Assembly: GCF_014236855.1 (NCBI RefSeq)
Contig: NZ_CP051261.1
Coordinates: forward strand, 2,108,001 to 2,172,000
From: Xanthomonas sp. SI
GTDB lineage: Bacteria > Pseudomonadota > Gammaproteobacteria > Xanthomonadales > Xanthomonadaceae
Length of the DNA stretch: 64,000 bases
Reading direction: 5' to 3'
In this document: positions 7,555 through 17,146 of the stretch, piece after piece
Layout of the letters: every line of letters starts with the position of its first letter
Position numbering within the stretch: the stretch's first letter is position 1
Notes under the pieces: model-generated
The model's database searches: none
What the model saw: the letters and a program-made list of their open reading frames with translations, nothing else
Told to the model about the DNA's origin: nothing
Position numbers and translations under genes: made by a program

Positions 7555-9165
7555 ATGACTCAGGCTCCATGGTGGCGCGGTGCCGTCATCTATCAGATCT
7601 ATCCGCGTAGCTTCCTCGATGCGAACGGCGATGGCATCGGCGATCTGCCCGGCATCGTGCAGAAGCTGGACTACATCGCATCGCTTGGCGTGGACGCGAT
7701 CTGGATCTCGCCGTTCTTCAAGTCGCCGATGGCCGATTTCGGCTACGACATCGCCGACTATCGCGAGGTCGATCCGCTGTTCGGCACGATGGATGATTTC
7801 GATCGCTTGCTGGCCAAGGCGCATGCGCTGGGCTTGAAGGTGATGATCGATCAGGTGCTCAGCCACACGTCGGTGGAGCATGCGTGGTTCAAGGAAAGCC
7901 GCCAGAATCGCGACAATCCCAAGGCCGATTGGTATGTCTGGGCGGACGCGCGCGAGGATGGCACGCCGCCGAACAACTGGATGTCGATCTTCGGCGGCGT
8001 CGCCTGGCAGTGGGAGCCGCGTCGTGGCCAGTACTACCTGCACAACTTCCTGTCGTCGCAGCCGGACCTCAACTTCCACAATGCCGAGGTGCAGCAGGCC
8101 ACGTTGGACAATGTCGAGTTCTGGCTCGCGCGCGGGGTGGATGGGTTCCGGCTGGATGCGATCAATTTCTGCTTCCACGATCCGTTGCTGCGGGACAATC
8201 CGCCAAAGCCTCTGGAGAAGCGGGTGGGGCGGGGCTTCAGTCCCGACAATCCGTATGCGTTCCAGTACCACTACTACAACAACACGCAGGCAGAGAATCT
8301 GCCGTTCCTGCAGAAGCTGCGCGGTCTGCTCGATCGCTATCCCGGAACGGTGAGCCTGGGCGAGATTTCGTCCGAGGATTCGCTCGCCACCACCGCCGAA
8401 TACACGCGGGCCGGGCATCTGCACATGGGTTACAGCTTCGAGCTGTTGACCGACGATTTCAGGGCGCGCTACATCCGCGAGACGGTGTCGAGTCTCGAAG
8501 TGGCGATGACCGAAGGTTGGCCGTGCTGGGCGATTTCCAACCACGATGCGCAGCGTGCGGTGACGCGCTGGGGGCAGGGCGCGCAGACGCCCGCGTTCGC
8601 GCGGCTGCTGATCGCGTTGCTGTGCTCGTTGCGCGGTTCGGTCTGCATCTATCAGGGCGAGGAGTTGGGCCTGGGCGAGGCCGAGGTGCCGTTCGAGGCA
8701 TTGCAGGATCCGTATGGCATCGCGTTCTGGCCGAGCTTCAAGGGCCGCGATGGGTGCCGTACGCCGATGCCGTGGGACAACAGCGCGCAAGCGGGGTTCA
8801 GCACCGGGAAGCCGTGGCTGCCGGTGGCGCCGGCGCATCGCGCGCAGTCGGTGGCGGCGCAGTTGGCCGATCCGCATTCGGTGTTGATCGCGTTCCAGCA
8901 GTTCCAGGCCTGGCGCAAGCAGCATGCGGCTTTGCGCGAAGGCGATATCGCGTTCGTCGAGACCGACGAGCCGGTGCTGATGTTCCAGCGCGGGCATGCG
9001 CAGCAGACGCTGCTGTTGGCGTTCAATCTGTCGGCGCAAGCCACCGAAGTGGCGCTGCCCGAGGGGCAATGGCGACAGCTGGCAGTACCTGGCATCGATC
9101 CAGGCAAGGTCGAGGGCGGCCTGCAGCTGCCCGGTTACGCGATGGTGTGCCTGGAAGGCATGTAA
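7555..9165 (+). CDS. aglA: GH13 alpha-glucosidase
   Basis: A 536-aa cytoplasmic enzyme (no signal peptide) of the oligo-1,6-glucosidase/alpha-glucosidase subfamily, expected to hydrolyse imported maltose and short maltodextrins and to transglucosylate. Catalytic residues are visible: nucleophile Asp201 in GFRLDAINF, acid/base Glu270 in VSLGEIS and Asp331 in ISNHDAQRA. These positions match what is known of the Xanthomonas campestris transglucosylating alpha-glucosidase. GGGGGG lies 8-9 nt before the ATG. It is a single-gene unit with its own LacI-type operator, next to the TonB receptor that would bring its substrate in. The gene symbol follows usage in X. campestris and is from memory. Confidence 0.9.
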   Translation: MTQAPWWRGAVIYQIYPRSFLDANGDGIGDLPGIVQKLDYIASLGVDAIWISPFFKSPMADFGYDIADYREVDPLFGTMDDFDRLLAKAHALGLKVMIDQVLSHTSVEHAWFKESRQNRDNPKADWYVWADAREDGTPPNNWMSIFGGVAWQWEPRRGQYYLHNFLSSQPDLNFHNAEVQQATLDNVEFWLARGVDGFRLDAINFCFHDPLLRDNPPKPLEKRVGRGFSPDNPYAFQYHYYNNTQAENLPFLQKLRGLLDRYPGTVSLGEISSEDSLATTAEYTRAGHLHMGYSFELLTDDFRARYIRETVSSLEVAMTEGWPCWAISNHDAQRAVTRWGQGAQTPAFARLLIALLCSLRGSVCIYQGEELGLGEAEVPFEALQDPYGIAFWPSFKGRDGCRTPMPWDNSAQAGFSTGKPWLPVAPAHRAQSVAAQLADPHSVLIAFQQFQAWRKQHAALREGDIAFVETDEPVLMFQRGHAQQTLLLAFNLSAQATEVALPEGQWRQLAVPGIDPGKVEGGLQLPGYAMVCLEGM

Positions 9166-9397
9166 CCTTCGCGGAATTCTCCAGTTCAGCTGCCTGCGTG
9201 ACAGGCAGCGCAAGCGCCGTTCTTCTTCCGGACGGCTGACGCTGTTGGGCCTGGGAGTGGATTTCCTCCCTGGTGCAGGACGTTCGCCTGTCCCCTGAAT
9301 GCTGCTGTGCTCGATCTGCGCACGCAGCCTGCTGCATATCCAAACCCGCATGGTGCCGTCATGGCAGCGCCCAGAGCGCGGGCAGGTTGCGAAGCAT

Positions 9398-9428
9398 CGG
9401 CTTGTGCTGTCCTAAGGTGCACAAGCCG
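9398..9428. repeat. 10-bp inverted repeat hairpin
   Basis: CGGCTTGTGC and its exact complement flank an 11-nt loop. No T-run follows on either strand, so it is not a typical intrinsic terminator. It may be a structured RNA end or an operator. Confidence 0.5.
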
Positions 9429-9689
9429 TTGCTCTGACTGAAATGGTGCTTGTCCATGATCTATGGGCGAAAGCGGCTCTTGCGATGTATGCGCCCGTTT
9501 TGTCGCGGACGATACCGACACTTGCATCGGCACGGCCGTGGCCGTTACGCGCGTGGCATGGGCAACGAACGTGCGGCACTCGCCCGCGTCATTCATTGTT
9601 CGCGCGCCGGCATCGCCGGTTTGCTCAAGCTGGACTGGCGGGCCGATGCGTTTCGCCGTGCGCCACAGCGCTGCGCATTGGACACAAAA

Positions 9690-9718
9690 AAGCCCGCCGG
9701 CATCGCGCCGGCGGGCTT
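9690..9718 (-). terminator. intrinsic terminator of the TonB receptor gene
   Basis: A 12-bp GC-rich stem (AAGCCCGCCGGC and complement) with a 5-nt loop, followed on the minus strand by TTTTTT, placed 23 nt after the receptor stop codon. Confidence 0.9.
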
Positions 9719-9740
9719 GCTGCAGGCACGGAGGGTTGGC

Positions 9741-12500
9741 CTAGAACTTGTAGTTCACCCCGAGCACGTAGGTGCGGCCCCACTCGATGTATTCCAGCGG
9801 GCGATCCTTGGTCCCGGCATAGGTGCGGTACGGCGAGTTGCTCAGGTTGCTCGCCTGCAGCAGCAGGCTCAGGCCTTTCAGGCTGCTGAGGTCGCCGAAG
9901 GTGTAGCTGATCTGCGCGTCGGTGATGTTCTCGCCGACCACGTAGCGCAGGGTGCGGTTGCCATTGAAGTTGCCGATCTCGCCGATGAAGTCCGAGCGTC
10001 GGCGCTGGCTGACGCGCGCTTCGAAGCCGTTGCGCTCGTAGTAGGCGGTGAGGTTGTAGACGCGCTTGGACAGGCCCGGCAGGCTGATCTCGCCGTCGCC
10101 CACGCTGGATGCGCTTTCCGGGTCGCGGATCTTGACGTCGCTGTCGTTGAAGGTCGCGCTGGCCTGGATGCCGAAGCCTTCGAGCGGGGCGAACAGCATG
10201 TCCAGCGGCAGGGAGGCGGTCAGTTCCAGGCCGCGCAGGGTGCCGCCCTTGCCGTTGAACGGGGCGCTGTAGGTGCCGGTGGTCTGCACCGGCGCCGAGC
10301 CCGGCGGCGGCACGTAGCCGGCGACCAGGCCGGAGAAGTCGTAATCGTCGCGGGTCTGGGTGTAGATGTAGCTCTTCAGGTCCTTGTAGAAGAACGCGGC
10401 CGCGACATAGGCCTTGGCGCCGAAGTACTTCTCGTAGGAGATGTCCAGTGCATTGGCGCGCCACGGATCGAGGGTGGGGTTGCCGCCGCTGGCGCCGGGC
10501 TTGCCGGTGGCGTTGTCCACGCCGAATTCCAGCGAGGCGCGCAGCTGGTCCACGCGCGGACGCGCGACCTGCTTGGCCAGCGCGAAGCGCAGGGTCTGCT
10601 CGTGCGGGAACTGGAAGGCCAGATTCAAGCTCGGCAGCCAGTCGTTGTAGGTCTTGCCTTCGTCGATCGGCCGAACTTCGCTGCCGACCGGCTGCGAGGC
10701 ATCCCAGTAGTTCGCCTGCGACGACTGGTCGGCGTGCTGCAGCTGCACGCCGATGTTGCCGCGCACGCCCACCGCGCCCCATTCGGTGTCGATGTTGGCG
10801 CGCATCCAGGCGGTGGTGATCTTCTCCTGCACGGTCCACGCTTTGGACACCAGGAACGAGGCGTCTTCGTTGGGATCGAACAGCATGTAGCGCGACACCG
10901 CCCCGGGCACGTTCCAGGCGGGGATGTAGCCGATGCCGGCGAAGCCCAGGTTCACCGGCGCGTACTGCAGGTCGGAGGCGATGGTGGTGTCGCCCTGCGC
11001 GCCCAGGGTGATGTTGCCTTCGGGCTGGTGCTTTTCCTTCTCGCGGTTGGCGTAGTTCACGCCCACGTCCAGATCGGAGAACCAGCGCAGCGCTTCGGGC
11101 ATCGGGAAACTGGCCTGCAGGCGCGCGCCCTTCAGCACGTCCTCCACGCGCGGCGCCTTGCCGTAGCCGGAGCCGTAGATGGTGTTGGTGATGTACAGCG
11201 TATCGGGATTGGAATAGTCCAGCCCGGGCGACAGCTGCGAGAAGTCGTTGTTGCGGTAGGCCAGGCCGACCGTATCCAGCTGCGGCATCGGCGTCAGCTG
11301 CAGGTTGTTCTCGAGATTGAGTTCCTTGCGCGTGGCTTTGGAGTAGTTCACGTCGGTGATGATGCGCACGGCACCGGCATTGATCTCGTTGTTCCAGCCG
11401 AACGCGTCGATCTTGTCTTCGCGCTTGTTGTACATGCCGCGCACCAGCGGATAGACGCCGCTGGCGGTGCCGCCGGTGAAGGTGCCGTTGCCGTTGACCT
11501 GGGGGCCACTGATGGCCAGACCCGGGGTGTAGCCGCCATTGTAGTTGCTCAGGTTGAGCTCGAATTGGTTGGCGGTGTCGATCTGCTCGGCTTCGGTGTG
11601 GAAGGCATCGAGCGTACTGGTCCAGGCATTGGAAGGACGGTACTGCAGGGTCGCCATCAAGCCGTCGCGCTTGGAGTCGCCGGTGCGGCGCAGCGCCTTG
11701 ATGCCGTCGGAGAAGTAGGTGCCGGCGGCCACGCCCGGGCGCGCGCCGCTGTCGGTGTTCTGGGTGGTCCACGGTTCGTACAGGCCGACCTGGTTCTCCT
11801 GGATCGGCGTGTCGGTATGCGCATAGCCGATCGCCAGGCCGATGGTGCGGTCGGCGAACTGGTCGATGTAGCTGGCGCTGAAGCGGTTGCCGTAAGGATC
11901 GGTATCTGCAGCCTTGCCCAGCGAATTGCGCTGGTAGCGTCCGCCGATCGCGATCACCCGCTCGCCGAAGCTGAGCGGGCGCGCGGTCTGCATGTCCACC
12001 GTGCCCGACAGGCCCTGGCCGACCAGGCCGGCATCGGGGGTCTTGTAGACGGTGACGCCGCTGACCAGTTCGGACGGGTACTGGTCGAACTCGACGCTGC
12101 GGTTGTCGCCGGTGCTGACCACTTCGCGGCCGTTCAACAGGGTGGTGGAGAAGTCGGGCGACAGGCCGCGCACGCTGATCACCTGGGCGCGGCCGGCCAC
12201 GCGTTGCGCGGCCAGACCGGGCAGGCGCGCGAGCGATTCGGCGATGCTGACGTCGGGCAGCTTGCCGATATCCTCGGCCGAGATCGCCTCGACGATGGAC
12301 GTGGAATCCTTCTTGATGGCGATCGCGTTCTCGATGCCGCGGCGGATGCCGGTTACCTGGACTTTGTCCAGTTCGGTGACCGGATTATCTGTAGCTGAAG
12401 TAGCGGTGCCGGACTGCGTCTCGGACTGTGCGGCGGCCAGCATCGGCGTCATGGCGATGGCCAACGCCAGCGTCAGCGCATTGCGCTTGTGGTTCAACAT
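9741..12500 (-). CDS. TonB-dependent receptor for maltodextrins
   Basis: A 919-aa outer-membrane receptor. A signal peptide (LALAIAMTPMLAAAQ) precedes a TonB-box-like DKVQVTGIRRG, then a plug domain with EAISAEDIGKLPDVSIAE, RLPG and the VISVRGL motif, and a long beta-barrel ending in an aromatic residue (YVLGVNYKF). This N-terminal pattern is typical of the carbohydrate TonB receptors found in Xanthomonas and Caulobacter. The ATG at 12500 has GGAGGGG just upstream; an in-frame ATG 150 nt earlier lies in the promoter region and would hide the signal peptide. The substrate is inferred from neighbours (alpha-glucosidase, amylase, MFS importer). A LacI operator lies about 135 bp upstream. Confidence 0.88.
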   Translation of the reverse strand: MLNHKRNALTLALAIAMTPMLAAAQSETQSGTATSATDNPVTELDKVQVTGIRRGIENAIAIKKDSTSIVEAISAEDIGKLPDVSIAESLARLPGLAAQRVAGRAQVISVRGLSPDFSTTLLNGREVVSTGDNRSVEFDQYPSELVSGVTVYKTPDAGLVGQGLSGTVDMQTARPLSFGERVIAIGGRYQRNSLGKAADTDPYGNRFSASYIDQFADRTIGLAIGYAHTDTPIQENQVGLYEPWTTQNTDSGARPGVAAGTYFSDGIKALRRTGDSKRDGLMATLQYRPSNAWTSTLDAFHTEAEQIDTANQFELNLSNYNGGYTPGLAISGPQVNGNGTFTGGTASGVYPLVRGMYNKREDKIDAFGWNNEINAGAVRIITDVNYSKATRKELNLENNLQLTPMPQLDTVGLAYRNNDFSQLSPGLDYSNPDTLYITNTIYGSGYGKAPRVEDVLKGARLQASFPMPEALRWFSDLDVGVNYANREKEKHQPEGNITLGAQGDTTIASDLQYAPVNLGFAGIGYIPAWNVPGAVSRYMLFDPNEDASFLVSKAWTVQEKITTAWMRANIDTEWGAVGVRGNIGVQLQHADQSSQANYWDASQPVGSEVRPIDEGKTYNDWLPSLNLAFQFPHEQTLRFALAKQVARPRVDQLRASLEFGVDNATGKPGASGGNPTLDPWRANALDISYEKYFGAKAYVAAAFFYKDLKSYIYTQTRDDYDFSGLVAGYVPPPGSAPVQTTGTYSAPFNGKGGTLRGLELTASLPLDMLFAPLEGFGIQASATFNDSDVKIRDPESASSVGDGEISLPGLSKRVYNLTAYYERNGFEARVSQRRRSDFIGEIGNFNGNRTLRYVVGENITDAQISYTFGDLSSLKGLSLLLQASNLSNSPYRTYAGTKDRPLEYIEWGRTYVLGVNYKF

Positions 12501-12635
12501 TTTCCCCTCCCAGGCAATGTTGTCGTGCAAATTTTCTGATCCGGAAGATCGGCCGGATGTAGGGATCGCGCCGCCCATTTTCGGTGACGCGACTGCAACG
12601 TATGGTAGACACGGCAATCCGCTGCGAACGCGGCC

Positions 12636-12649
12636 TGCATACGTATTCA
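12636..12649. promoter_or_regulatory. LacI-type operator, copy 2
   Basis: TGCATACGTATTCA, the exact reverse complement of copies 1 and 3, lies 136 bp before the TonB receptor start on its template side. It probably makes the receptor subject to the same repressor. Confidence 0.75.
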
Positions 12650-12666
12650 CTGGGTTTCATCGCATT

Positions 12667-12678
12667 GGAATCGATTCC
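12667..12678. promoter_or_regulatory. 12-bp perfect palindrome near operator 2
   Basis: GGAATCGATTCC lies 17 bp beyond operator 2 in the receptor promoter region. It may be a site for a second regulator. Confidence 0.4.
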
Positions 12679-13035
12679 ACGGTAGCGATGTCGTGTGGTG
12701 GTAAAGCGCGTGCGTGTCGTGATCGTGAAGGTGGTGTGTGGGAATTTGCAGTGCATTGCGCTGCGAAGTGCTTGGAGGCGCGGCATAAAGGCGGTGGCGG
12801 CAGTCCGGCGCATGCGGATGGGAGCGTGGATGCCAGGGGGAAGATGCTGATACGAGGCGCGATGCGCTATATGGGCCAGGGTGGCAAGCGTTCGCGCGCA
12901 ACATGCTCGGTAACGGGAAAGGCGGCGTTGCGCGGATGCGTCAGTCATCTGCGCGAGGCAGAGCTTTGCCCATCGCCTGAGCGATTGCGGGCTGTTGGGC
13001 GGCTTCGGTTGTGGCTGGCATTGTCTGTAAAGCCT

Positions 13036-13059
13036 GTCGCGGCTGAAGCAGCTCCTACA
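13036..13059. repeat. Xanthomonas REP element, single copy
   Basis: GTCGCGGCTGAAGCAGC followed by TCCTACA, a one-mismatch copy of the repeat that occurs as an inverted pair at 18819-18886. It is intergenic. Confidence 0.8.
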
Positions 13060-13290
13060 GGTAACGTCATCCGGCGACGCAGTCCGGAGCGGAATGCGCT
13101 AGTGGCGCGCGACCGGATCGCCGCAGCAGCGGTGCGATGCACAACAGCGCGGCTGGGAGCAGCATCCGCAGGGGCGACGATGGCCGCGCGCGTGGCAGGG
13201 CATGAAGCTGCGGCACGTCCCCTCCCAAGGCGGCCGTCGCAGGTGCGGCGACTATAGCGAGGCGCTGCGCGCCTGCTGCGGCCAAGGCGA

Positions 13291-13304
13291 TGAATACGTA
13301 TGCA
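13291..13304. promoter_or_regulatory. LacI-type operator, copy 3
   Basis: TGAATACGTATGCA, identical to copy 1, lies about 150 bp before the likely start of the glycosidase-MFS-amylase operon. Confidence 0.75.
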
Positions 13305-13454
13305 GATGCGCGCGGTGCGCTGCGGCGCGTCTACCATGTCCGCAGCGCTTCTCGAAGAGGCCGCGAGCGCGGTGCCGGCATGCCGGTGCGGCGAACCCAC
13401 AATGCAGGCAAAGAGGGAGGGAGGCCGACGGGCGCGAGCCGGTCCGCCGCTTCG

Positions 13455-15656
13455 ATGCTGAAGATGATCTGCTTGGCCGCCACCTTGGGTGCCGCGGTGT
13501 CGGCGTCTGCGTGGCAGACGTCGTTGCAATGGCGCGGCCAGACCGCGCAGGCCGTGGCCACCGCCGACGGCGGCTTCGTGCTGAGCTCGGCGCAGGGCAC
13601 GCGCACGCTGGCGGCGCAGCCGCTGCGCAGCGACACCACCAGCCCGCTGTTCGATGCGCTGTTCGCGCTGGCGCAGCAGGAGTTGCGCGACGACCAGGTC
13701 GACGCGATCCGCGATCCGGCCTTCGACCACGGCAAGCCGCTGCCTTGCGACTGCTACCAGACCGGCGAACGCTGGCCCTACGTGTGGACCCGCGACGTCA
13801 GCTATGCCGCCGATCTGGCGCTGGCGCGGCTGGATCCGCAGCGCACGCGGCGCTCGCTGCGCTTCAAGCTGTCGGCGATGCGCGGCACAGATGCGCTGCC
13901 TGGGCTGTTCGTGGCCCAGGACACCGGCTCCGGCGGCAGCTGGCCGGTGAGCAGCGACCGCGTGGTCTGGTTCCTGGCCGCGCGGCATCTGCTCGACGAC
14001 GCGCAGTTCGCCGCCGACACCCGCGCCGCACTCGAGGCGACCCTGGCGCAGGACCGCGCATTCGCATTCGACCCGCGCATCGGCTTGTACCGCGGCGAAA
14101 CCTCGTTCCTGGATTGGCGCGAGCAGACTTATCCGGCCTGGACCCGCAACGACGTGCGCTTCATCGCCGAGTCGTTCGCGCTGTCCACCAACGTGCTGCA
14201 CTACCAGGCGCTGCGCCTGGGCGAGCGGCTGGCGCGCGGGCAGGGCGACAGCGCGGCGGCGGCGCGCTATGCCGGCTGGGCGGACGCGCTGAAGCAGGCG
14301 ATCGCGCAGCGCTTCTGGCGCGAGGACCGCGGTACCTACGTCAGCTATCTCGGCAGCGCCGCGCATCCGGTCGCCTACGAGAGCTACGATCTGCTCGGCC
14401 TGTCGCTGGCGGTGCTGGCCGACGTGCTGCCGCGCGAACGCGCGCGCCAGGCGCTGGCGCGCTATCCGGCGGTCGAGGCCGGCAGTCCGGTGGTCTGGCC
14501 GCAGCAGCAGGACGTGCCGATCTACCACAACCGCGCGATCTGGCCGTTCGCCAGTGCCTACGCGCTGCGCGCGGCGCGGCACACCGACGACAGCGCGCGC
14601 ATCGCCTTCGAAGTGCGCTCGCTGCTGCGCGGCGCCGCGCTGGCCGGCTCGAACATGGAGAACTACGAATTCCTGAGCCAGGCCGCGCATGTGGACGATG
14701 GCGCGCTCAGCGGGCCGGTGGTCAATTCGCCGCGGCAGCTGTGGTCGGTGGCCGGTTATCTGGCGATGGTGATCGAAGGCGTGTTCGGCGTCGAAGACGA
14801 CGGTAGCGTGGCGCCGAAGCTGCCGGTGAGCCTGGTGCCGATGCTGTTCGGCGAGCGCGAGGAAATCGCGCTGCAGTTGCGCGAGCGGCGCATCGTGCTG
14901 CGGCGGCCTGCGCAATTGCATGGCGACCTGCTGGTGGCCGGCGACACGCGCACCCATGACGGCGTCACCACCGTGCAACTGGTCGCGCGCGACACCGCGA
15001 GCACGCCGGTGCCGCTGCTCGCGGCCGCCGATGCGTTCGCCCCGTTCGCGCCGCCAGCGCCGCGCGTCGAGCGCGATGCGCAGGGCTGGCGCGTCGCGGC
15101 GGCCGCCGACACGGTGCTGTACGTCGATGGACAGCACCGGCAAGGCGCTGCCGACGGCGCGCGCTTGCCGCTGCGCGAGCAGCTGCAATGCCTGAGCCTG
15201 ACCCGGCGCGATGCGCACTGGGAATCGCTGCACAGCCCCAGCGTCTGCGTCGGCGACGTGGTCCGCCTGGCCGGTGGCGATGACTGGCGCTGGACCGCGC
15301 CGCGCGATGGCGAGTACCGGCTAAGCCTGCGCTACGTCAACGCGCATGGCCCGATCAACACAGGCGTCACCGCTGCGGTGAAACAGCTGCACCTGCAATG
15401 CGGCGATGCCGCGCCGCAGCGCATGCCGGTGGTGATGCCGCACAGCGTCGGCGAACAGGAGTCCACTGCGGCCGTGTTCGCACTCAAGGCCGGGCAGGCC
15501 TGCCGCATCCGCCTGGCGCCTGCGGCCAACATGAGCGCGTTGCAGCACTTCGCGCGCTATACCGGCGGCCAGGGCGGCGCCGATGGCGTGGTCAATGCGG
15601 CCGATATCGCCGCGCTGCTGATCGCGCCGGCCGGCGCCGTACAGGTGCGCCGATGA
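13455..15656 (+). CDS. exported (alpha/alpha)6-barrel glycosidase-like protein
   Basis: About 733 aa with a short signal-like N-terminus (MLKMICLAATLGAAVSASA). The central part (residues about 60-440) looks like a six-hairpin glycosidase: YVWTRDVSYAADLAL, DRVVWFLAARHL, YPAWTRNDVRFIAESFALS, WPQQQDVPIYHNRAIWPFAS and ENYEFLSQ. The C-terminal 250 residues are beta-rich, like an accessory module. It probably acts on alpha-glucan, by context. The start is uncertain: the best SD-like purine run (about 13410-13424) is too far from 13455, and in-frame ATGs exist at 13380 and 13290, the latter almost coinciding with the operator. It overlaps the MFS gene by 4 nt (ATGA). Confidence 0.7.
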   Translation: MLKMICLAATLGAAVSASAWQTSLQWRGQTAQAVATADGGFVLSSAQGTRTLAAQPLRSDTTSPLFDALFALAQQELRDDQVDAIRDPAFDHGKPLPCDCYQTGERWPYVWTRDVSYAADLALARLDPQRTRRSLRFKLSAMRGTDALPGLFVAQDTGSGGSWPVSSDRVVWFLAARHLLDDAQFAADTRAALEATLAQDRAFAFDPRIGLYRGETSFLDWREQTYPAWTRNDVRFIAESFALSTNVLHYQALRLGERLARGQGDSAAAARYAGWADALKQAIAQRFWREDRGTYVSYLGSAAHPVAYESYDLLGLSLAVLADVLPRERARQALARYPAVEAGSPVVWPQQQDVPIYHNRAIWPFASAYALRAARHTDDSARIAFEVRSLLRGAALAGSNMENYEFLSQAAHVDDGALSGPVVNSPRQLWSVAGYLAMVIEGVFGVEDDGSVAPKLPVSLVPMLFGEREEIALQLRERRIVLRRPAQLHGDLLVAGDTRTHDGVTTVQLVARDTASTPVPLLAAADAFAPFAPPAPRVERDAQGWRVAAAADTVLYVDGQHRQGAADGARLPLREQLQCLSLTRRDAHWESLHSPSVCVGDVVRLAGGDDWRWTAPRDGEYRLSLRYVNAHGPINTGVTAAVKQLHLQCGDAAPQRMPVVMPHSVGEQESTAAVFALKAGQACRIRLAPAANMSALQHFARYTGGQGGADGVVNAADIAALLIAPAGAVQVRR

Positions 15657-17146
15657 GCACGGCACCGCGCGCCAAGCCGGCGCTGTCGTTCTGGCAGATC
15701 TGGAACATGTGCTTCGGCTTCCTCGGCATCCAGTTCGGCTTCGCACTGCAGAACGCCAATGCCAGCCGCATCTTCCAGACCCTGGGCGCGGACATGGAGC
15801 AGGTGCCGGGATTGTGGATCGCCGCGCCGCTGACCGGGCTGATCGTGCAGCCGATCGTCGGCTATCTGTCCGACCGCACCTGGAACCGCTTCGGCCGGCG
15901 CCGTCCGTATTTCATGGTCGGCGCGCTGTTCACCACGCTGGCGCTGCTGGTGATGCCGAACTCGCCGGCGCTGTGGGTGGCGGCCGGCACGCTGTGGATA
16001 CTGGACGCGTCGATCAACATCTCGATGGAGCCGTTTCGCGCCTTCGTCGGCGACCAGCTGTCGCAACGCCAGCGCGCCAGCGGCTATGCGATGCAGAGTT
16101 TCTTCATCGGCGTCGGCGCGGTGGTGGCGAGCATGCTGCCGTGGCTGTTGGCGCAATGGGGCGTTAGCAATACCGCCGCGCCCGGGTACGTGCCGGCGAC
16201 GGTGCGCTACGCGTTCTACCTGGGCGGCGCGGTGTTGTTCCTGTCCATAGGCTGGACTGTGCTGCGCACACGCGAGTATCCGCCCGAAACGCTGCACGCG
16301 TTCGACGACGCGCCGCCGTCGCACGCCGCCGAACACGCGACTACCATGCCGCGTTCGGATGCCGCCGCGGCGCTCTGGCTGCTGCTGGGCCTTGCCGGCG
16401 CGGCGGCGATCTTCTGGAGCGGCGGCGACCGCATGCTGTACGTGCTGGCCGGTTTGTTCGCCGGCTACGGGCTGCTGCAATGGCTTGCCCCGCGACTGCG
16501 GCCGGAGCACATGCTGGCCGCGATCATGCGCGACGTGCAGGCGATGCCGCAGGCGATGCGGCGCCTGGCCTGGGTGCAGTTCTTCTCGTGGTTCGCGCTG
16601 TTCGCGATGTGGATCTACACCACCGCGGCGGTGACGCAGACGTATTACGGCGCCACCGACACCACCTCGGCGGCCTACAACGACGGCGCAAACTGGGTGG
16701 GCGTGCTGTTCGGCGCCTACAACGGCTTCGCCGCGCTGGCGGCGATCGCCATTCCGCTGCTGGTGCGCGCGGTCGGCCTGCGCCTCAGCCATCTGCTCAA
16801 CCTGTGCCTGGGCGCGGCCGGCTTGCTGTCGTTCCTGTGGATCCGCGATCCGCAGTGGCTGCTGCTGTCGATGCTCGGCGTCGGCTTCGCCTGGGCCTCG
16901 ATCCTGTCGCTGCCGTACGCCTTGCTGTCCGACAGCGTGCCGGCGGCGAAGATGGGCGTGTACATGGGCATCTTCAATTTCTTCATCGTGATCCCGCAGT
17001 TGGTCGCGGTCAGCGTGCTGGGCTTCGTGCTCACCCACTGGCTCGGCGGCCGGCCGCTGTACGCGCTGGGCATCGGCGGCATCAGCCTGCTGCTGGCGGC
17101 GCTGTGCGTGCTGCAGGTTCCCGCCGAACATGGGGCAAGGCAATGA
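15653..17146 (+). CDS. MFS maltose/maltodextrin importer (GPH-like)
   Basis: A 497-aa inner-membrane transporter with about 12 hydrophobic segments. The loop 2-3 motif is YLSDRTWNRFGRRRPYFM, typical of glycoside-pentoside-hexuronide/SUC-type sugar symporters, followed by LDASINISMEPFRAFVGD. It should carry sugars released in the periplasm into the cytoplasm for the alpha-glucosidase. Its ATG overlaps the previous stop and its own stop overlaps the next ATG (both ATGA), so glycosidase, transporter and amylase are translationally coupled. Confidence 0.85.
   Translation: MSTAPRAKPALSFWQIWNMCFGFLGIQFGFALQNANASRIFQTLGADMEQVPGLWIAAPLTGLIVQPIVGYLSDRTWNRFGRRRPYFMVGALFTTLALLVMPNSPALWVAAGTLWILDASINISMEPFRAFVGDQLSQRQRASGYAMQSFFIGVGAVVASMLPWLLAQWGVSNTAAPGYVPATVRYAFYLGGAVLFLSIGWTVLRTREYPPETLHAFDDAPPSHAAEHATTMPRSDAAAALWLLLGLAGAAAIFWSGGDRMLYVLAGLFAGYGLLQWLAPRLRPEHMLAAIMRDVQAMPQAMRRLAWVQFFSWFALFAMWIYTTAAVTQTYYGATDTTSAAYNDGANWVGVLFGAYNGFAALAAIAIPLLVRAVGLRLSHLLNLCLGAAGLLSFLWIRDPQWLLLSMLGVGFAWASILSLPYALLSDSVPAAKMGVYMGIFNFFIVIPQLVAVSVLGFVLTHWLGGRPLYALGIGGISLLLAALCVLQVPAEHGARQ

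Larger units (their letters stand above)
9166..9740. other. intergenic region between convergent genes
   Basis: Lies between the 3' ends of aglA and the TonB receptor gene. It contains a 10-bp stem hairpin at 9398-9428 and the receptor's terminator at 9690-9718. Open frames here show no family features, and none is supported as a gene. Confidence 0.5.
12501..13454. other. divergent regulatory region of the maltose locus
   Basis: Nearly 1 kb between two divergent genes. It contains operators at 12636-12649 and 13291-13304, a second palindrome at 12667-12678 and a REP element at 13036-13059. Open frames in the interval look like GC-rich shadow frames, and no gene is supported. Confidence 0.55.

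Noticed and set aside
9186..9596. A 136-codon minus-strand frame between aglA and the receptor gene.
   Set aside because: No SD, no recognisable domain, and it overlaps the hairpin at 9398-9428; treated as a chance frame.
9450..12398. A 982-codon open frame antisense to the TonB receptor.
   Set aside because: The receptor has a signal peptide, plug motifs, an aromatic C-terminus and a terminator; the antisense frame has none and is a GC-rich shadow.
12945..15233. A 762-codon minus-strand frame across the glycosidase gene.
   Set aside because: The plus-strand product shows glycosidase-like motifs and operon coupling; the antisense product is Arg/Gln/His-rich with no motif.
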